Part shown: in pieces, positions 1 through 6,772 of the stretch | Layout of the letters: every line of letters begins with the position of its first letter | Numbering within the stretch: the first letter of the stretch is position 1 | Origin: an uncultured Altererythrobacter sp. | GTDB taxonomy: Bacteria > Pseudomonadota > Alphaproteobacteria > Sphingomonadales > Sphingomonadaceae | NCBI GenBank assembly: GCA_938009055.1 | Contig: CALLIO010000063.1 | Span: forward strand, 1-17,434 | Direction of reading: 5' to 3' | DNA length: 17,434 bases | Position numbers and translations under genes: made by a program | The notes under the pieces: generated by a model | What the model was told of the DNA's origin: nothing | The model's database searches: none | The model's input: the letters and a program-made list of their open reading frames with translations, nothing else

Positions 1-107
1 GCAATCAGCCGGCTCACCGCGTTCGAGGTCACCGACAATTGATAGGGCATAAAGTCAGCCAGCGGGCCGAAGTCCCCTAAGTCATTGTTCTGGTTTCCCT
101 TGTCCAT
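1..107 (-). CDS. MarR-family transcriptional regulator, N-terminal fragment (cut by the window edge)
   Basis: Reading leftward from an ATG at 107 gives 35 codons that stay open to the edge. They contain the stretch LADFMPYQLSVTSNAVSRLI (residues 17-36, the last completed by context), which resembles the first helices of MarR-family winged-helix regulators, where 'L..FLPYRLSVTSN.VS..IA' precedes the DNA-binding helix-turn-helix. MarR proteins are usually dimeric ligand-responsive repressors of nearby catabolic genes. The gene lies 56 bp downstream of the hydratase gene on the same strand, so it is probably the next cistron of the acyl-CoA operon, where it could control that operon by feedback. 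No strong Shine-Dalgarno is visible; AGAAG about nine bases upstream is the best candidate. An in-frame TTG further upstream is an alternative start. The DNA-binding domain lies outside the window, so the family call rests on the N-terminus only. Confidence 0.7.
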   Translation of the reverse strand, partial: MDKGNQNNDLGDFGPLADFMPYQLSVTSNAVSRLI

Positions 108-163
108 GACTCTGGCTTCTAGAGATACCGGAGTGAATGGCAAGTTTTGTAACGCATGAAACC

Positions 164-1033
164 CTATTTGTATTCAGGCTCGTCCCACCAGGGATAGAAA
201 TCGGGCATGTCGCCAGAGACTTTGCCTGGATAATTTGCTTCGCGCTTCTCCAAGAAGCTCGCAATTCCCTCTTTCGCATCGACCCCGCGCGAAAGGGTAT
301 AAATTGCGCGGCTGTCTATTCTATGCGCCATCATCGGATGTTCGGTGCCCGACAATCGCCACATCATCGCACGGGTCATAGTGACCGAGAGCGGCGACGT
401 GTTATCCGCAATCTCGCGGGCAAGCTTGTGCGCCGTTGCCATCAAATCATCGCCGGAATGGATCGAGCGCACCAGCCCGCCAGCCTTGGCTTCTTCTGCA
501 TCGAAGACACGACCTGAAAAACACCACTCAAGCGCCTGGCTAATCCCGACAATTTTTGGCAGGAACCAGCTCGAGCATGCCTCTGGCACAATCCCGCGCC
601 GCGCGAAGACAAAACCATAGCGCGCCGTGTCCGCTGCCAGGCGAATATCCATCGCCAGTTGCATGGTCGCACCAACGCCAACCGCCACGCCGTTGCAGGC
701 GGAGATAAGCGGCTTCTTCGAATTGAACAGCCGCAAGGTCAGCTGGCCGCCGCCGTCACGAACTTCGGGATCGGAAAGGTCGGAAACTTCAGTTCCGCTG
801 GAAAAGACTTGCCCGCCGCCCTCGGGCGTAAGATCAGCACCAGCGCAAAAGGCCCGGTCGCCGGCTCCGGTAAAAATGACCGTGCGAATATCATCATCGG
901 CATCGATGTCATCCATCGCCGCGACAATCTCTGCCTGCATCTGGCGCGTGTAAGCGTTCATCTTTTCCGGGCGGTTCAAAGTGATGGTCGCAACGCCATC
1001 TGCCTTCTCAACGATAATCTGGTCGTAACTCAT
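164..1033 (-). CDS. Enoyl-CoA hydratase/isomerase (crotonase) family protein
   Basis: A 289-residue crotonase-fold protein, normal length for the family. The oxyanion-hole segments are clear: CAGAD at residues 63-67 and NGVAVGVG at 114-121. They hold the thioester carbonyl in hydratases, isomerases and dehalogenases. By eye against rat mitochondrial hydratase, the second acid (Glu164) is matched by E169 in SQALEW, but the first (Glu144) falls on a non-acidic residue in FVFARRG (141-147). Another glutamate, E151 in IVPEA, lies a few residues on. The exact reaction is therefore uncertain (hydratase, isomerase or other). ATG 1033 is chosen over the TTG three bases earlier because GGGAGAGAG is well spaced for it. 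It lies 57 bp after the dehydrogenase gene in the operon and probably performs hydration of the 2-enoyl-CoA intermediate. Confidence 0.88.
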   Translation of the reverse strand: MSYDQIIVEKADGVATITLNRPEKMNAYTRQMQAEIVAAMDDIDADDDIRTVIFTGAGDRAFCAGADLTPEGGGQVFSSGTEVSDLSDPEVRDGGGQLTLRLFNSKKPLISACNGVAVGVGATMQLAMDIRLAADTARYGFVFARRGIVPEACSSWFLPKIVGISQALEWCFSGRVFDAEEAKAGGLVRSIHSGDDLMATAHKLAREIADNTSPLSVTMTRAMMWRLSGTEHPMMAHRIDSRAIYTLSRGVDAKEGIASFLEKREANYPGKVSGDMPDFYPWWDEPEYK

Positions 1034-1036
1034 CAA

Positions 1037-1045
1037 CTCTCTCCC
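1037..1045 (-). promoter_or_regulatory. Ribosome binding site of the hydratase gene
   Basis: GGGAGAGAG on the minus strand ends three bases before ATG 1033, with the GGGAG core about seven bases away. It supports the ATG over the adjacent TTG at 1036 as the start. Confidence 0.6.
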
Positions 1046-1051
1046 AATGAA

Positions 1052-1075
1052 AAGGGCGGCTCGTTGGCCGCCCTT
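1052..1075 (-). terminator. Intercistronic GC-rich hairpin between the dehydrogenase and hydratase genes
   Basis: A perfect 9-bp inverted repeat, AAGGGCGGC / GCCGCCCTT, encloses a 6-base loop. On the minus strand it is followed by TTTTC, so it resembles a weak intrinsic terminator or attenuator inside the operon. It may lower hydratase and regulator expression relative to the upstream genes, or protect the upstream mRNA 3' end. Confidence 0.5.
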
Positions 1076-1090
1076 CCCTCATATCGTCAT

Positions 1091-1876
1091 TTAGCGCGGG
1101 GCCATCCGGATCGAACCGTCAAGCCGCACATCCTCCCCGTTGAAATAGCCGTTTTCGACCATCGTCATCGCCAAATGCGCATATTCTTCTGCATTGCCCA
1201 AACGCTTGGGGAATGGAACGCTGGCAGCCAGCGCTTCTTTTACTTGCGGCGGCGCTGCGTTCATCAGCGGCGTGTTGAAAATGCCGGGCAGGATCGTGTT
1301 CACACGGATACCTTCGTTCATCAAATCGCGCGCGATGGGCAAAGTCATGCCGATCACTCCGCCCTTCGATGCGGAATAGGCCGCCTGACCGATCTGGCCA
1401 TCTTCGCCAGCGACTGATGCCGTATTGACGATAGCGCCGCGGTCACCATCCTCGCTCAAAGGATCGAGCGTCATCATTCCAGCAGCAGATTTGGCGATGC
1501 AGCGGAAAGTGCCGACCAGATTGATCTGGATGATGAAATTGAAGGCATCCATGGGGAAATGGCTGATCTCGCCCGTTTTCCGGTCGCGTTTCGCCGTCTT
1601 GATCGCATTGCCCGTTCCCGCGCAATTGATCAGGATACGCTCTTGGCCGTGCGCCGCGCGTGCCTTTTCAAAACCAGCGTCAACGCTTGCATCGTCAGTC
1701 ACGTTTACTTCGCAAAATGTTCCGCCAATATCGGCAGCAACAGCCTCGCCCTTCTCTTTTTGCAGATCAAAGATCGCGACTTTTGCGCCCTTTGCGGCCA
1801 AAGCGCGCGCCGTCGCTTCGCCCAGACCCGATGCGCCGCCAGTGACGACTGCGGGTGTGTTTGCAGATACTTCCAT
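1091..1876 (-). CDS. SDR-family 3-hydroxyacyl-CoA dehydrogenase-like oxidoreductase (type II, HSD10-like)
   Basis: A classical short-chain dehydrogenase of 261 residues. The Rossmann glycine motif TGGASGLG is at 12-19, an acidic residue after beta-2 (D37 in VAIFDLQ) indicates NAD(H) preference, and NCAG is at 84-87. The catalytic tetrad is visible as N119 (INLVGTF), S154, Y167 and K171 (YSASK). The overall pattern, including a long insertion around 90-112 and the IRVNTILPGIF segment, matches type II 3-hydroxyacyl-CoA dehydrogenases related to human HSD17B10. It most likely oxidises a 3-hydroxyacyl-CoA to the 3-ketoacyl-CoA that the upstream thiolase would cleave. Start ATG 1876 is supported by AAGGAA at 1885-1890, eight bases upstream. 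It follows the thiolase by 29 bp. Substrate chain length or branching cannot be read from the sequence. Confidence 0.88.
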   Translation of the reverse strand: MEVSANTPAVVTGGASGLGEATARALAAKGAKVAIFDLQKEKGEAVAADIGGTFCEVNVTDDASVDAGFEKARAAHGQERILINCAGTGNAIKTAKRDRKTGEISHFPMDAFNFIIQINLVGTFRCIAKSAAGMMTLDPLSEDGDRGAIVNTASVAGEDGQIGQAAYSASKGGVIGMTLPIARDLMNEGIRVNTILPGIFNTPLMNAAPPQVKEALAASVPFPKRLGNAEEYAHLAMTMVENGYFNGEDVRLDGSIRMAPR

Positions 1877-1905
1877 GAGTGTAATTCCTTAGCTAATTGA
1901 ATATC

Positions 1906-3078
1906 TTAAAGCGCTTCAACGATGGTGACATTGGCCACACCGCCGCCTTCGCACATGGTCTGAAGACCGTATTTCTTGCCGCGCGCTTTCAATGCATGAA
2001 CCAGCGTCGCCATCAATTTAGTGCCTGACGCGCCCAGTGGATGACCCAGCGCAATTGCGCCGCCATTGACGTTGAGTTTTTCAGGGTCAGCCCCTGTATG
2101 CTTGAGCCATGCCATCGGCACTGGCGCGAACGCCTCGTTGACTTCGTAGAGGTCGATGTCGGACATCTTCATACCTGCCCGCTCCAAAGCGCGGTCGGTG
2201 GCGAACAGCGGCTCTTCGAGCATGATGACCGGATCGCCGGCGGTAACGGTCAAATTGTGGATCCGCGCCAAGGGCGTAACGCCTTGCGCTTTCACCGCTT
2301 CCTCGCTCATCACAAGAACAGCTGATGAGCCATCGCAAATCTGGCTAGCAGAGGCGGCTGTGACCATCCCCTTGGGATCGATCAGCTTAACCCCTGCAAT
2401 CCCTTCGATCGTTGCGTCAAAGCGGATGCCTTCGTCCACTTTGTGCATTTCTTCGCCTTCAGGCGTCTCAACCTTTACCGGAACGATCTCGTTTTCAAAT
2501 GCACCGGAATTGGTTGCGGCGATCGCTTTCTGGTGGCTGTCATAAGCGAAGGCATCAAGCTCGTCTTTTGACATGCCGTGCTTCTTCGCGATCATCTCGG
2601 CGCCCATAAACTGGCTGAACTGTACGCCGGGAAACTTCTCTTGAACGCCGGGCGACATGTAATGGCCCAGCCCTTCTTTCATGTGCAGCGTCATGTTCGA
2701 TCCCATCGGCACGCGGGTCATGCTTTCAACGCCGCTGGCGATGACCACATCCTGCGTACCGCTCATCACCGCTTGGGCAGCGAACTGGATCGCCTGCTGC
2801 GAGGATCCGCATTGGCGGTCAATCGAGACAGCAGGAGTGGATTGCGGCAAAACCTTTGATGCCAGCACGCCCATGCGACCGACTTGTCCGCCTTGCTCAC
2901 CCGCTTGGCTGACGCAGCCGGTAACCACATCATCAACGCTTGCCGGATCAATCCCGCTGCGCGTGACCACCGCATCCAAGGATTCTGCAAGCAGATCGAC
3001 CGGGTGCACACCGGCTAGGCGACCTCCGCGGCGTCCGCCAGCGGTTCTGACTGCATCAACGATATAGGCGGTGCTCAT
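1906..3078 (-). CDS. Acetyl-CoA C-acyltransferase (thiolase family)
   Basis: A complete 390-residue thiolase. The nucleophilic cysteine is C90 in DRQCGSSQQA, NEAF is at 314-317, the active-site histidine is H346 in GGAIALGHPLGASG, and the second catalytic cysteine is C376 in CEGGG. All expected catalytic positions are present, so it should be active. In this context the degradative direction is likely: thiolysis of 3-ketoacyl-CoA to acetyl-CoA (or propionyl-CoA) and a shortened acyl-CoA. A biosynthetic acetoacetyl-CoA role is not excluded by sequence. It is the first gene of the minus-strand operon. ATG 3078 has a strong GAGGAGAG at 3085-3092. The promoter lies in the 161-bp divergent region shared with the oxygenase operon. 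Confidence 0.93.
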   Translation of the reverse strand: MSTAYIVDAVRTAGGRRGGRLAGVHPVDLLAESLDAVVTRSGIDPASVDDVVTGCVSQAGEQGGQVGRMGVLASKVLPQSTPAVSIDRQCGSSQQAIQFAAQAVMSGTQDVVIASGVESMTRVPMGSNMTLHMKEGLGHYMSPGVQEKFPGVQFSQFMGAEMIAKKHGMSKDELDAFAYDSHQKAIAATNSGAFENEIVPVKVETPEGEEMHKVDEGIRFDATIEGIAGVKLIDPKGMVTAASASQICDGSSAVLVMSEEAVKAQGVTPLARIHNLTVTAGDPVIMLEEPLFATDRALERAGMKMSDIDLYEVNEAFAPVPMAWLKHTGADPEKLNVNGGAIALGHPLGASGTKLMATLVHALKARGKKYGLQTMCEGGGVANVTIVEAL

Positions 3079-3239
3079 GAGCGACTCTCCTCAAAACTTT
3101 GCTATGACTATGACGAAGGAGGTAGGCACGGTTTACGCGCCCGTCAACTGACTTATATAACTATGTTAGAATGCCGCGTGTTGCCTGCACCTGCGGCTTG
3201 CATTGCCGGTGGGCGAACGGATAGAGCGAAGAGCACGCT
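3079..3239. promoter_or_regulatory. Divergent promoter region between the acyl-CoA operon and the oxygenase operon
   Basis: This 161-bp spacer must hold the start signals for both operons. On the minus strand, TTGACG (3147-3142) and TACCTC (3124-3119), 17 bases apart, form a plausible but weak promoter for the thiolase. On the plus strand, TTTACG (3132-3137) and TATAAC (3156-3161), 18 bases apart, could serve the oxygenase. A tandem TATGAC is seen near 3103-3114. The promoter assignments are by-eye consensus matches only. Confidence 0.4.
3158..3168. promoter_or_regulatory. Short inverted repeat, possible repressor operator
   Basis: TAAC-TAT-GTTA is a perfect 4-bp inverted repeat around a 3-base centre. 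It overlaps the possible plus-strand -10 element and lies just upstream of the possible minus-strand -35. An AT-rich dyad in this place suits a dimeric regulator such as the MarR-type protein at the left edge. The repeat is short, so chance occurrence is possible. Confidence 0.25.
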
Positions 3240-3983
3240 ATGACCAAAAAGCTCTTCGAATTGAACCCGGCGCTTGATCGCGCAAAACTAGCACAAGAAT
3301 TCGCGGCAAACACGCGGGTGCAAGTGCGCGATTTCCTCACCGAGGAGACAGCAAGCGAGATTCGCGAAATATTGGCTCAGGCCACGCCTTGGGGCCTCGC
3401 CATGCAGGCTGATGGCAGCGACTTCGAAGGCCCCCAGCAAATCTTGCCAAAAGATATGCGCGCGGCCGAAGGGCAGCGGCGCGCCCAGACCATTGGGCAG
3501 GCGACCGATGCCTCTGCCGCGCGGGGCGATTATGCTTTCCGTTTTGCGCAATATCCGATCCTTCAGGCATTGCAGGAAGGCTGGGATGAAGGCAGCCCGC
3601 ACGAAATCCTGCTCGAGCACATCAATGCGCCTGAATTCATCCAGCTTGCGCGCGAGATCACGGGCGAGGCTGATTTGATCAAGGCTGATGGGCAAGCAAC
3701 CCTGTTCGCTCGTCAGCAATTCTTGGGCCGTCATATCGACAGCCATGTCCAAGAGGGTTGGAAAATCGCGTATGTGATGAACTTCACGATTGATGATTGG
3801 CATCCAGATTGGGGCGGATATCTGCTTTTTTACGATGAGGATGGCGATGTCGTCCAAGGGTTCAGGCCGCGCTTCAACTCGCTCAACCTGTTCCGCGTGC
3901 CGCAAGCCCACGCTGTTTCGTTCGTCGCGCCCTTTGCCCCGGTGGGCCGCTTTGCCGTAACCGGATGGCTGCGCACGCAATGA
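3240..3983 (+). CDS. 2-oxoglutarate/Fe(II)-dependent oxygenase, prolyl-hydroxylase-like
   Basis: A 247-residue protein without signal peptide, expected in the cytoplasm. The C-terminal half carries a double-stranded beta-helix signature: H165 and D167 in GRHIDSH, a distal histidine H224 in VPQAHAVSF, and R237 in GRFAVTGW as the likely 2-oxoglutarate-binding arginine. The order HxD...H...R, and the GWKIAYVMNF and WGGYLLFYDEDG segments between them, resemble the OGFOD1/Tpa1-type and related bacterial prolyl-hydroxylase-like enzymes. These couple 2-oxoglutarate decarboxylation to hydroxylation of a protein or peptide. The substrate is not identifiable. ATG 3240 has GAAGAG at 3228-3233, six bases upstream. 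It is the first gene of a three-gene operon; its stop overlaps the next start (ATGA). Confidence 0.82.
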   Translation: MTKKLFELNPALDRAKLAQEFAANTRVQVRDFLTEETASEIREILAQATPWGLAMQADGSDFEGPQQILPKDMRAAEGQRRAQTIGQATDASAARGDYAFRFAQYPILQALQEGWDEGSPHEILLEHINAPEFIQLAREITGEADLIKADGQATLFARQQFLGRHIDSHVQEGWKIAYVMNFTIDDWHPDWGGYLLFYDEDGDVVQGFRPRFNSLNLFRVPQAHAVSFVAPFAPVGRFAVTGWLRTQ

Positions 3984-5665
3984 ACGGCGCAAGCGAGCAG
4001 GAATTAGCGGCCAAAGCTCAATCGATCGAGCGCAAGGATGGCCCGCTGGCAGCGCTCGCTTGGATGGAAGCCCAATTGGAAGGCAGTGCCCCCTCCCCTG
4101 ACCTCTCCAACTTTACCGGAAATCTGGCGATGCACGCGCGCGATTTTGACAAGGCCTCCGTGCACTTTGGCAAGGCCGCTGAAGCAGCGCCGACAGCACT
4201 CGAATATCCGATCAATCAAGCCATTGCGCTCTCTTCGGTCGGTAAACACCGCGCCGCCTTGCAGGTGCTTGAGAGTCACGAGGAGGCTGGCAGGTCCGAT
4301 CCGCGCTATGGCTCGGTGCGTGCCAATGCTGCACGCAATTCAGGCGATTTGGCAGCAGCGGCCAAGTGGTATGACCAAGTCCTCAAGCTCGATCCTCAAC
4401 ACAAGAAGGCACTGAATGGCCGGGCGCGGGTGGCGATTGAGCGCGCGGAAAGCGATGCTCTCCAGCGCTTTGACCATGCGCTCACCATCGACAGCGGCAA
4501 TGCCGACCTGTGGTTGGGCAAGGCGCAGGCACTTGATGTAAATGGCGATACACAAGGCGCGCGCGCCATCGCCCAGCAATTGGTCGATCAGGCACCATCT
4601 TGGACCGAAGGCTTACGCTTCATGGCTCAATTGCGCCTTGGGGCAGGAGAAGTGGACTTCACCAGCCACTATCAAAGCGCCGCAGACAAAGCCCCGCAAG
4701 ACCCCAATATCCTCAATGAATGGATCACCCAGCTTGCCGGATTGGATTATGCTGCAAAAGCTGCCGAAGTTGCTGCATCGGCTAGGCAGCGTTTTCCCAG
4801 CCAACCTTTTTTCGCGTTGCTTGAGGCCATCCATGCAGGCTCAGCAGGGGATGATGATCGGGCCGAGGCAATCTTTGCAAAGCTCGATTTTACCGGGCAA
4901 GATCGTTTGCTTCACGAAGCGCGTCACCGGATCAGGCGCGGCGAATTTGACCGGGCAGAAACACTGCTTACGGCTACGATAAACAATGATCCCGGCCATA
5001 TCGCTGCCTGGGCTTTGCGCGGAATTGTCTGGCGTTGCACAGATGATTCGCGTGCTGATTGGCTGCATGGCCAGGAGGGGATGTTTGGCCCTACCCCGCT
5101 CGCCAATGCCGATGAAGTCTTGCCGCCCGCAATAGAAGTGCTCAGCGCATTGCATGACACGTCGTGCTTTCCGCTTGGCCAATCATTAAGGGGGGGCACG
5201 CAAACACGCGGACGCTTGTTCGACCGGCTTGAGCCAGAACTTGCCACATTAAAATCCGCAATTGAGAAGGCCGTCAGCACTTTTGTCGAACGCCTTCCGC
5301 CTGCGGACCCGGCCCATCCTATTTTGCGCAATCGCGATGCTGCTTGGCAGATCGCAGGATCATGGTCGGTGCGGCTATCAGGTGGCAGCGACCACCACAC
5401 ATCGCACATCCATCCGCAAGGCATGCTGTCTTCTGCACTCTATATGCAATTGCCAGACAGCATGACGGCGAGCGATGAGAACGCTGGATGGCTGGAGCTT
5501 GGCCGGCCGCCACCCGACTTACGACTTGAGCTCCCGCCTATCGGTACAATTGAGCCAAAGCCGGGTGAGCTCGCCCTGTTTCCCAGCACGCTTTATCACG
5601 GCACGCGACCTTTCCCTGATGGCAAGCGAATGACGGTTGCATTCGACATCGTAAGCCCCGACTAA
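3980..5665 (+). CDS. TPR-repeat protein with C-terminal putative 2OG-Fe(II) oxygenase domain
   Basis: A 561-residue fusion. Residues about 1-350 are alpha-helical with TPR-like repeats, for example AAKWYDQVLKLDPQHKKALN (127-146) and FDRAETLLTATINNDPGHIAA. About 375-561 form a putative 2OG-Fe(II) oxygenase domain of the type often attached to TPRs. It contains QSLRGGTQTRG (401-411), WSVRLSGG (462-469), HIHPQG (H476, H478), PGELALFPSTLYHGT with distal H540, and R550 in KRMTVAF. The TPRs probably bind the protein to be modified. ATG 3980 is preferred over in-frame ATG 3965 because it overlaps the preceding TGA as ATGA, the usual sign of translational coupling; neither start has a strong Shine-Dalgarno. 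The position after the first ligand, normally acidic (HxD/E), is a second histidine here. No signal peptide is seen, so it is presumably cytoplasmic. Confidence 0.8.
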   Translation: MNGASEQELAAKAQSIERKDGPLAALAWMEAQLEGSAPSPDLSNFTGNLAMHARDFDKASVHFGKAAEAAPTALEYPINQAIALSSVGKHRAALQVLESHEEAGRSDPRYGSVRANAARNSGDLAAAAKWYDQVLKLDPQHKKALNGRARVAIERAESDALQRFDHALTIDSGNADLWLGKAQALDVNGDTQGARAIAQQLVDQAPSWTEGLRFMAQLRLGAGEVDFTSHYQSAADKAPQDPNILNEWITQLAGLDYAAKAAEVAASARQRFPSQPFFALLEAIHAGSAGDDDRAEAIFAKLDFTGQDRLLHEARHRIRRGEFDRAETLLTATINNDPGHIAAWALRGIVWRCTDDSRADWLHGQEGMFGPTPLANADEVLPPAIEVLSALHDTSCFPLGQSLRGGTQTRGRLFDRLEPELATLKSAIEKAVSTFVERLPPADPAHPILRNRDAAWQIAGSWSVRLSGGSDHHTSHIHPQGMLSSALYMQLPDSMTASDENAGWLELGRPPPDLRLELPPIGTIEPKPGELALFPSTLYHGTRPFPDGKRMTVAFDIVSPD

Positions 5666-5675
5666 GGTTCGCATT

Positions 5676-6590
5676 ATGGCAAGCAATCCTCATGCAGCGT
5701 GGAGCGAATTTTGGGCCCTCAACAAGGGATCAGGCCAAGATGGCGGCTGCCTGCCCGCTGGCTATCAAGGCATCAACAATACGCAGAAACAGGCATGGAG
5801 CCGCTTTGCGCCAAGCCTGCTGAAAAACGCGCGGGTGCTGGATTTAGCGACCGGCGATGGCAGGGTAATGGCTTGGCTGATGGCAACGCGGCGCGATTTG
5901 AAAGTGAGCGGGTGTGATATGGCACCCGAGCTGCCAATCCCACCGCGCGGCGCAAAGGTAAAGGCGGGCGTGCGGATGGAAAAGCTCCCCTACCCCGACA
6001 GGCAGTTCGCTTGCCTCACCAGCCAATTCGGCTTCGAATATGGCGAGACAGCAAAGGTCGCTGCCGAAGCTGCGCGGGTCCTCCGCGATGATGGTGTGCT
6101 CGCAATTCTAACGCACCGCCAAGACGGGCCTATTTTGGCGCACAACATCAAACGCCGTGCGCAAATCTTGTGGGCCATCGAAGAACAAGGGCTACCCGAA
6201 CTTGCAAAGCGCAGCCTGCAATTGCGCCGCGGTGGACTGGCCGTTGTTCCTGAAGCGATCACGGTCGCACCAGCGCAAGGCGCGGCCGCCCATGGGGCGC
6301 AATCCGCCGCTTGGGAAATTGCCGAGGCGATCCGGCAGTCGCTGGTGATGGGAGCGCGCGATCATCCGGCCAATGTCGCAAGGCTGATCGATACAATTGT
6401 CAGCCGTGCGCGCAATGAACTTGGCAGGATTGCTTCCTTAGAAGCAGCCTGTGCAACCACAGCGGATGAGGCGACCTTTGCTCACGCTCTTGAAATGGCG
6501 GGCTTTGAAGCGCTGGCCAATGAACCCTTGACTGAAAGCGGGCAAACAACGCCGTTTGCCGATTTCCGCACCTATCGCATCACGCGCTAA
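5676..6590 (+). CDS. Class I SAM-dependent methyltransferase
   Basis: A 304-residue protein with a Rossmann-type methyltransferase core. Motif I is VLDLATGDGRV (54-64) for SAM binding. The acidic end of strand 2 is SGCDMAP (78-84), LPYPDRQFACLTSQFGFEY (104-122) covers motif II, and AARVLRDDGVLAILTH (132-147) covers the following helix and strand. The C-terminal 150 residues are helical and not recognised, so the methyl acceptor is unknown. The start has AAGG at 5664-5667, eight bases upstream. It follows the TPR-oxygenase gene by 10 bp and is surely co-transcribed. Co-location with two 2OG oxygenases suggests it acts on the same substrate or pathway, but nothing in the sequence identifies a small-molecule or protein target. 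Confidence 0.82.
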   Translation: MASNPHAAWSEFWALNKGSGQDGGCLPAGYQGINNTQKQAWSRFAPSLLKNARVLDLATGDGRVMAWLMATRRDLKVSGCDMAPELPIPPRGAKVKAGVRMEKLPYPDRQFACLTSQFGFEYGETAKVAAEAARVLRDDGVLAILTHRQDGPILAHNIKRRAQILWAIEEQGLPELAKRSLQLRRGGLAVVPEAITVAPAQGAAAHGAQSAAWEIAEAIRQSLVMGARDHPANVARLIDTIVSRARNELGRIASLEAACATTADEATFAHALEMAGFEALANEPLTESGQTTPFADFRTYRITR

Positions 6591-6710
6591 TCCGCCTCCA
6601 AATTACTGATGCCACTCAGCGGGCAAACGTCCTGCGGGATAGCTGCGCTTTGACACGGGCTAACAGGCGCGGACCCAACGATGCGCATTGTTCCATCACG
6701 CTGGCAAAGA

Positions 6711-6746
6711 AAAAGGGCGGCAAACCCGAAAGTCCGCCGCCCTCTT
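6711..6746. terminator. Probable bidirectional terminator at the convergent junction of methyltransferase and TBDR 1
   Basis: GGGCGGC (6715-6721) pairs with GCCGCCC (6736-6742) around a 14-base loop, extended by A/T pairs on both sides. On the minus strand the stem is followed by TTTTTCTTT, a good U-tract for ending TBDR 1 mRNA. On the plus strand it is followed by TCTTTATG, a poorer tract for the methyltransferase operon. The rest of 6591-6772 shows no gene. Confidence 0.8.
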
Positions 6747-6772
6747 TATGCTGTCTTGCAGCAGTCGGGTTC

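Noticed and set aside
3288..3992. Minus-strand open frame opposite the first oxygenase
   Set aside because: It is a shadow of the oxygenase, whose metal-binding motifs and operon position are clear.
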